64,000 bases of DNA from Odontesthes bonariensis (taxonomy: Eukaryota > Chordata > Actinopteri > Atheriniformes > Atherinopsidae): positions 23,621,657-23,685,656 of the forward strand of contig NC_134525.1 of NCBI RefSeq assembly GCF_027942865.1, given 5' to 3'. Shown here piece after piece: positions 58,755 through 64,000 of this stretch. The translations under genes and the position numbers were made by a program. Numbering within the stretch: the stretch's first letter is position 1; each line of letters opens with the position of its first letter. The notes beneath the pieces are model-generated. The model was not told the DNA's origin. It was given only the letters and a program-made list of their open reading frames with translations, and did not search any database.

Positions 58755-61700
58755 CTGCAGGGAAAGAAAAGGGTGGCTTTACGGAGGGTACACCTTCCAT
58801 AGCGTTCACTATGTTGCCCCGCAGGTGATCCGAGCGATCTTTGCACATTTCATTCAAGAATATGTGAAGCACTTGTGAGTGAAATTTTGCAACTGTGTGC
58901 TTTCCCTCTCAATCCTCCACTTTGTTATTTGGTTTCACCTTCGTTCACCCTTGGCTCACTTTCTCCCCGAGGCTAATGGCAGATGTAAACTTTTGCAGCG
59001 CTGCAAAAAAAAAAAAACCCAAGTCAACCTGAGCCTGAAACTGCATGGCTGTTTATGTGGAGCTTTGATTCACCCCCGGAGAGAGAGAACAGGTTGAAAA
59101 GGGAGAGCTATCAATGTGGGCAATGTGTTCCTGCCTTTGTATGAGTGCTTGTCTGCTCTTGCATCCCTGCAGTTTACAATGCTTGAGCTATATATGCAGT
59201 AAATATCCTCTCCATTCACAAAGATCAGCCTCTCTCCTTACCGGGCTGCCACTCTGTTCTGCCCTCTCTGCCTTTCTCTCTGAAATAATTAGCCTCGCCA
59301 GCAAAGCACACAAAGCGATCAGTGGAGGAAAGAGAAAGAGGGACAGAGGTAGAGGGAAAGTGGCGGTCACATTGGGTTCCAGGTAGAGAATTAGCCGTCT
59401 GCATAGAGAGCACAGGTGTTGGCAGAGGTGCCGGGCCTATGGCGGAAACAGAGCTGACAGTGTGCTGAGAAACAATTGAGGGCTCAGGGCAAAAGATAGG
59501 AACCAGTTCCCCCCCCCAATGTATTCTTGGTAAGCAAAACAGAAGTTTTGATTCACAGCTGATAGTACAGCCTGAATCACAATGTTAAAGCACAAAGCAA
59601 ACATGCCTGCCAGACGTTACCAGGCACAGTAGAGAGGCATAAATCTTTATTGAATTTAAGCTAATCTTATTTTCGCTGAAACAATAAATAGTAGCTTATG
59701 TCTGCAGTTAACAAAAGGAAAAAAAAGAACTGGAAGCAAACTTTTGAAATGTCAATACAGTAAAACAAACAACTCGGAATCAGACACCTATACTATTAAC
59801 CAATTTAGATGAATAAAGATGGAGGAAAAAAAGGGGTCTTCTAGAATTTTTTTTTCAGCTGGGCATGAAGTAATGTTGCGCTAAAACAACTGCATCATGA
59901 TGCGACCATAAAAAAAGGTTTTGTCATGAACTATTGAAAAATTCTAACTCGTCCTAATTATTTGGCTGTTGGGAATTAGGTAAGTAAAGCCGACAAAACG
60001 AGAAGCTAGCTAACAGCCGGTTAGCACTGTTCACCATGGAGACGGGAATTATGACGTCACAGTTTTCTCTGTAACACGAATGTATTAAAGACAAATTTTC
60101 AATCAAATTTTTGCTCATCTACAGAAGAATACTTCAGGTGAGATCCTGTCTTGGTTTCTAATGTATTAAGTGACCCCCCCCCCCCCAAAGCTTAAACAGC
60201 TCTGCTGCCATATTGCTGCGTCTTTGCAGCAAGCTAATTTAAAGCTAACTGAGTGAAGAGAATAAGCTTTATTAAAGTAATATTTCATTTCCTCACTGTT
60301 GTTATTTTTGGTTGCAAAATCTATGGGACTGGATCATCAAATGTATAACTGTTACACTGTAACTGTATAGAAAATGACTAGTATTAAGATATATAATATA
60401 TATTATAAATAATATCTAGTATTATGGGACAAAAATGGGATTTTTTCAAATTCTTATTATCATATAAATCTTTATTTTCAGTGTCTCCTTTATTTCCTTT
60501 GGTATGGGACACACAGAGCTATATTTTACGAAAGAAAGGGATATACCCCCCTTACTCCAATTCGTGTAACATCAACATTCGAAGTTTGGCACCATCTGGT
60601 GTTTCACGTTATCCCCATCTATGAACTGTCTTTACAAAGAAAAAGCCGGTTTTGATTTCCGTTGGAGTTATTTGTTGTACCATGCGATGTTATGGGAGCC
60701 TTTTTAAGCAGTCAGTCTCTGCGACTGGTGAACAGCAAATGCCTTTGATCTCATCATCTGGTAGACAGCTTGTTATAATACAAAACCTCATCTACAATGC
60801 CACAATAGATGCCTGCAGATCCACGTTCCACGTTCGTTTTCCCATCTTCATTCTTCATTCACCAGTCCCAGCTCTTATTTTCCATTGCTCCGTGAAGCTA
60901 GAATGAATCACCTGCCACAGTAACAATCCTCAAAGTCTCTTATTACCCATCTCTCCTCTCTTGTGCAGATGCACCTCTTTGAACAAAAGACCTTCCTATC
61001 CATCCTGCCTTTTTCCCTTTCCTCTCGCTCCATTCATGGCTCATTTCATTCCTTCAATGGGCTTGACTCCTGTGTTTCTGTAATAGCCAATTTGATTTTT
61101 CCTTCATTGAAGACTTGATCAATGCCTCCTCTGGGAAGAGCTTGGCAGACATGAAAGAGGCTGAATTAGAGCATTTGGTTATAGAATTCATTGCTGAATA
61201 TACATGTGGCTTCTCACACAAAGCTGCTGTGTGTTCAAGTGAACATATTGCATCTATTTTGCATTACTGTGACAATGCAGTTTTAGGGAAGGCAAAGCAG
61301 AGGAGGAGCTGGGAAGCAACAGATACTGGATGTGGAAAAAATGCATCTGGATTGTGAAGTTTTTTGGTTCGAATCCCTGACTAACTTGGTTAGATTTTGT
61401 TCAATCCCAGGAGAACTAAATCCTTTAAACAACTTGATGATTCATTGTAGCAAATACCTCCAATATGCAGGCTTGCTACTTAATTATACTGCTTTGATAA
61501 ACTTTTTCAGGTATCGATTTTAAGTATCTTTGTCATGATGCGACATTTGAGTAGAAGTGTCCAATTTTAAAAAAATAAAAAATTCAGCTGTGTATTTGTT
61601 AATGGCTGAAGCTGACATTATGGTCCGGCGTACAGCTGCAGACCATCACTGGTGCTCTGGAGCTACAAAAACACCAAGTAACCAACACCAAGGCCACGAT

Positions 61701-64000
61701 TAAAAAAAAAAAAAAAAGGACTCAACTAACTGCAATACTCAAAAAGTGGTAAACGGCCATTGTTACTGTTTTCTTCAACTGCTGCTTTTGCGATTCCTTT
61801 TATCCAGAAGCGAGACAGTCACGGTCTCTGTTTGCCCGAACAGCAGGACGAGAGTGAAGGACAAGTCGGGCCATCGATGTGTTTGGCCCTCTAGGGTTCA
61901 GGTGGTGCTGCTTTGGCTGCGTGTGATAAGAGCGGACCCTGCGACACCGCGGGAAGCTCCTCTGGGGACGTTCCTTTCAAAGACCCTGGACTCACAAAAA
62001 GCCAGGGAGCCCATCAAGAGTCAATGAAAGGGCGTCGGAGGACATGAGAGGAAGGTGGGGGAGACGTATGCGTGTAGACATCTGAATGCAATTGAAGTCC
62101 TGTCTTTCTTTATCCCCCTTTTCCCTCTGTCCGTCCCTCTCTCCCTGTCCAGGGCTCCCTTCAGATTGAATGGCTGTCTGATAAGAGCTGTGATTACATT
62201 GATTTGGTGCAGGGCCATCTACACTGTCTGTCCATCTCCCTCACTTCTTTCACCCTTGTACCCTTCAATGGACTGTTGCTACTCAAACCAATGCAGGTGC
62301 CAAGATCTGACAGTTTGGGACACACACACACACACACACACACAGAAACACACTGTCATTGTGAAGCACGTGAGACAGGAGGCAAGAACATTCGGAGCGG
62401 ACCTCGAGAAACAAACACACTGCAGCGTCATCATCAGGTAGGACAAATCTTCAACAAGTTATTCATCAAACTGAACTTCCGGTCAGGTTTTCTGGTTATA
62501 ATGGAATATGTAATATCATAAGTATGAAAGATTAACAAATGGTTTATACCTGCAAATATTTATCCTGTATTATCTGCAAGCAAAACTCATTTCCAGTCAG
62601 ATGATTCCATTAAATTAAAATGCTGAAATTGGATGCAACCAAAAACCTGGTGGCTACGAATGAAATGTGCCGAAAGCGTCAGTATTTTTTTTTTTTCCCC
62701 CATCCGTAGTGCACCCTGACATAATATGACGCGTTTCCCTGTATGTGACTGTCGCTGTCTTTGTTCTCATCAATGATCCCCAGCAACGAAACGTGCCCCA
62801 CATCTCTGTGCTTCTCTGTCTGACTGGCCTCGATCTGATGTGATGGCTGATGCTGTTTCTACAAGTTGGATGTCATTCAGATTGTCTGCCAGCATTCATC
62901 TTCCCCACAAAACGGAAGCCTCGGGGTCTCAGTGGAGCGCCCTTGGAAGCTGACTTGCCAAACTGCCTCTGAGTTGTCTGGATGGCACAATGTATGTGTA
63001 GAGTAGCGATAGAACGCAAGTTTGTGAAACGTGTGAGGTGAGTGATGCTTGTGATCCGTTGTGATGCATTTGGCCTGAAGCTCACGTATTTCTTAAAAGA
63101 AATCTCTTCAAATGGGTAGAATACTGTGTACACGTAGTTCTGGATCTCTGGGTATGTCGCCACTTAAAGGCAGGGGGAGAGCAGAAAGCGGTTTCTCTGC
63201 TCGATGAAGTAGCTAAGGTTTGTCTTTAAAGTCACAAGGTTTTTTTTTTGCCGGTTGTTTTTTGAAAAGTAAGAAAAAAAGTAGAAAAAGGCCAAATCTG
63301 GTCAAATCAGCCAAGAGGGTTGACTGGCTAAGAGTTGTGTGTGTAGGATTTCGGAGACAGAAAGCAGTGGACAAAAACCACTGCAAGGCACAAGGGGTGG
63401 GGTAACCAGTTTTTGAAGGTGTACTCTTATTTTCTGCCAAAAAAAATGAGCTTTCACCCTAAAGCGAGGGCTTTTAAAACACCACAAGAGAGAAGTTTGA
63501 AGGAGACAATACAACGCAGCTCATTTTCCACCACGAAGTTCCACCTTTTTTTCCACATTAATCTGTTTCAGAGCCTGTAGTGACCCACTTCCTTGACTCT
63601 ACTTACTTCCACAAGTTCTGCTTCTTTTGGGTAGCAGTAGCGCTCAATTGCACTTAAATTTACAGACAATTTTGTCCTTGATTACAGAAAACTTTACTTA
63701 GTCTGTCACATATAGGATCGGTAAACCCTGGGCTTAACTGCTGGAGTTTTTACAGGTCAACGTAATGACTTTCAAACTTCCAAATGGGAAAAAAAACCTG
63801 TATAGAATGTATATATTACAGTGCCATACACTGTATGCAAGATATATTGCAGCATTTACTGAAAGTAGGTAATGTCTGCTCCACACAACAAATAAAGCAT
63901 AGCCTCAAAGTCAATTGTTCACTGAAATGAGCAGAGCACAGGATGAACGAGGTAATATAAGTCCATTTCTACCGCCCTTAGCTGTGGACCAACCATGCTG
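58755..64000 (-). other. adarb2 upstream intron (partial)
   Basis: I searched this 5.2 kb for further deaminase exons and found none. Simple repeats include (CA)n at 62322-62342. A few unique stretches, such as 61080-61300 and 62040-62260, look like possible conserved noncoding sequence. Very long adarb2 introns are normal in vertebrates. Confidence 0.55.

Noticed and set aside
58322..58846. 174-codon minus ORF over the adarb2 exon
   Set aside because: Out-of-frame shadow of the real deaminase exon, extended by the poly(C) run and L2 tail.
61115..61357. 80-codon plus ORF in the adarb2 intron
   Set aside because: No recognised domain or splice sites; ORF length is within chance.
62873..63163. 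96-codon minus ORF as an upstream adarb2 exon
   Set aside because: It has no deaminase or dsRNA-binding motif and no fitting splice phase.

Overview
The window is vertebrate, almost certainly teleost, genomic DNA: multi-exon genes with GT-AG introns, many microsatellites, fish-type Tc1-like, Rex1-like and L2-like remnants, and foldback MITEs. I rebuilt exons by following conserved protein sequence across splice sites and checking that codon phase matched at every junction. I saw no rRNA, tRNA or CRISPR array.

Layout, left to right. (1) 583-6941, plus: a copine of the copine-1/3 type, called copine A here. (2) About 12101-20007, plus: a second copine, clearly cpne3, with the same exon structure. 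The two are a tandem duplicate pair, and each has two alternative last coding exons. (3) 22839-25730, minus: idi1, isopentenyl-diphosphate isomerase, complete in six exons, with an SREBP-like and a CCAAT motif at its 5' end. (4) 29535-47428, plus: wdr37, complete in 13 coding exons and running away from idi1. (5) 56900-58754, minus: the last two coding exons of an ADAR-type RNA editing deaminase. By domain and neighbours this is adarb2; the rest of the gene lies beyond the right edge.

The order idi1 - wdr37 - adarb2, with idi1 and wdr37 divergent, matches the human 10p15.3 neighbourhood. The copine pair beside it differs from human, where CPNE3 is on chromosome 8. The genes are not one pathway: copines are Ca2+-dependent membrane-binding proteins, IDI1 makes DMAPP for sterols and isoprenoids, WDR37 is a WD40 scaffold, and ADARB2 is an ADAR family member.

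The observations most worth following are in the copine pair. Both genes carry a pair of alternative C-terminal exons. Both carry a matching intronic block between exons 6 and 7 that looks like an unannotated cassette or poison exon. Copine A has lost acidic Ca2+ ligands in its second C2 domain. A 643-bp near-palindromic TTAA-flanked element lies between the two alternative ends of cpne3, and a sister copy lies about 2 kb further on. In wdr37 there is a candidate alternative first exon with a strong Kozak context and correct splice phase.
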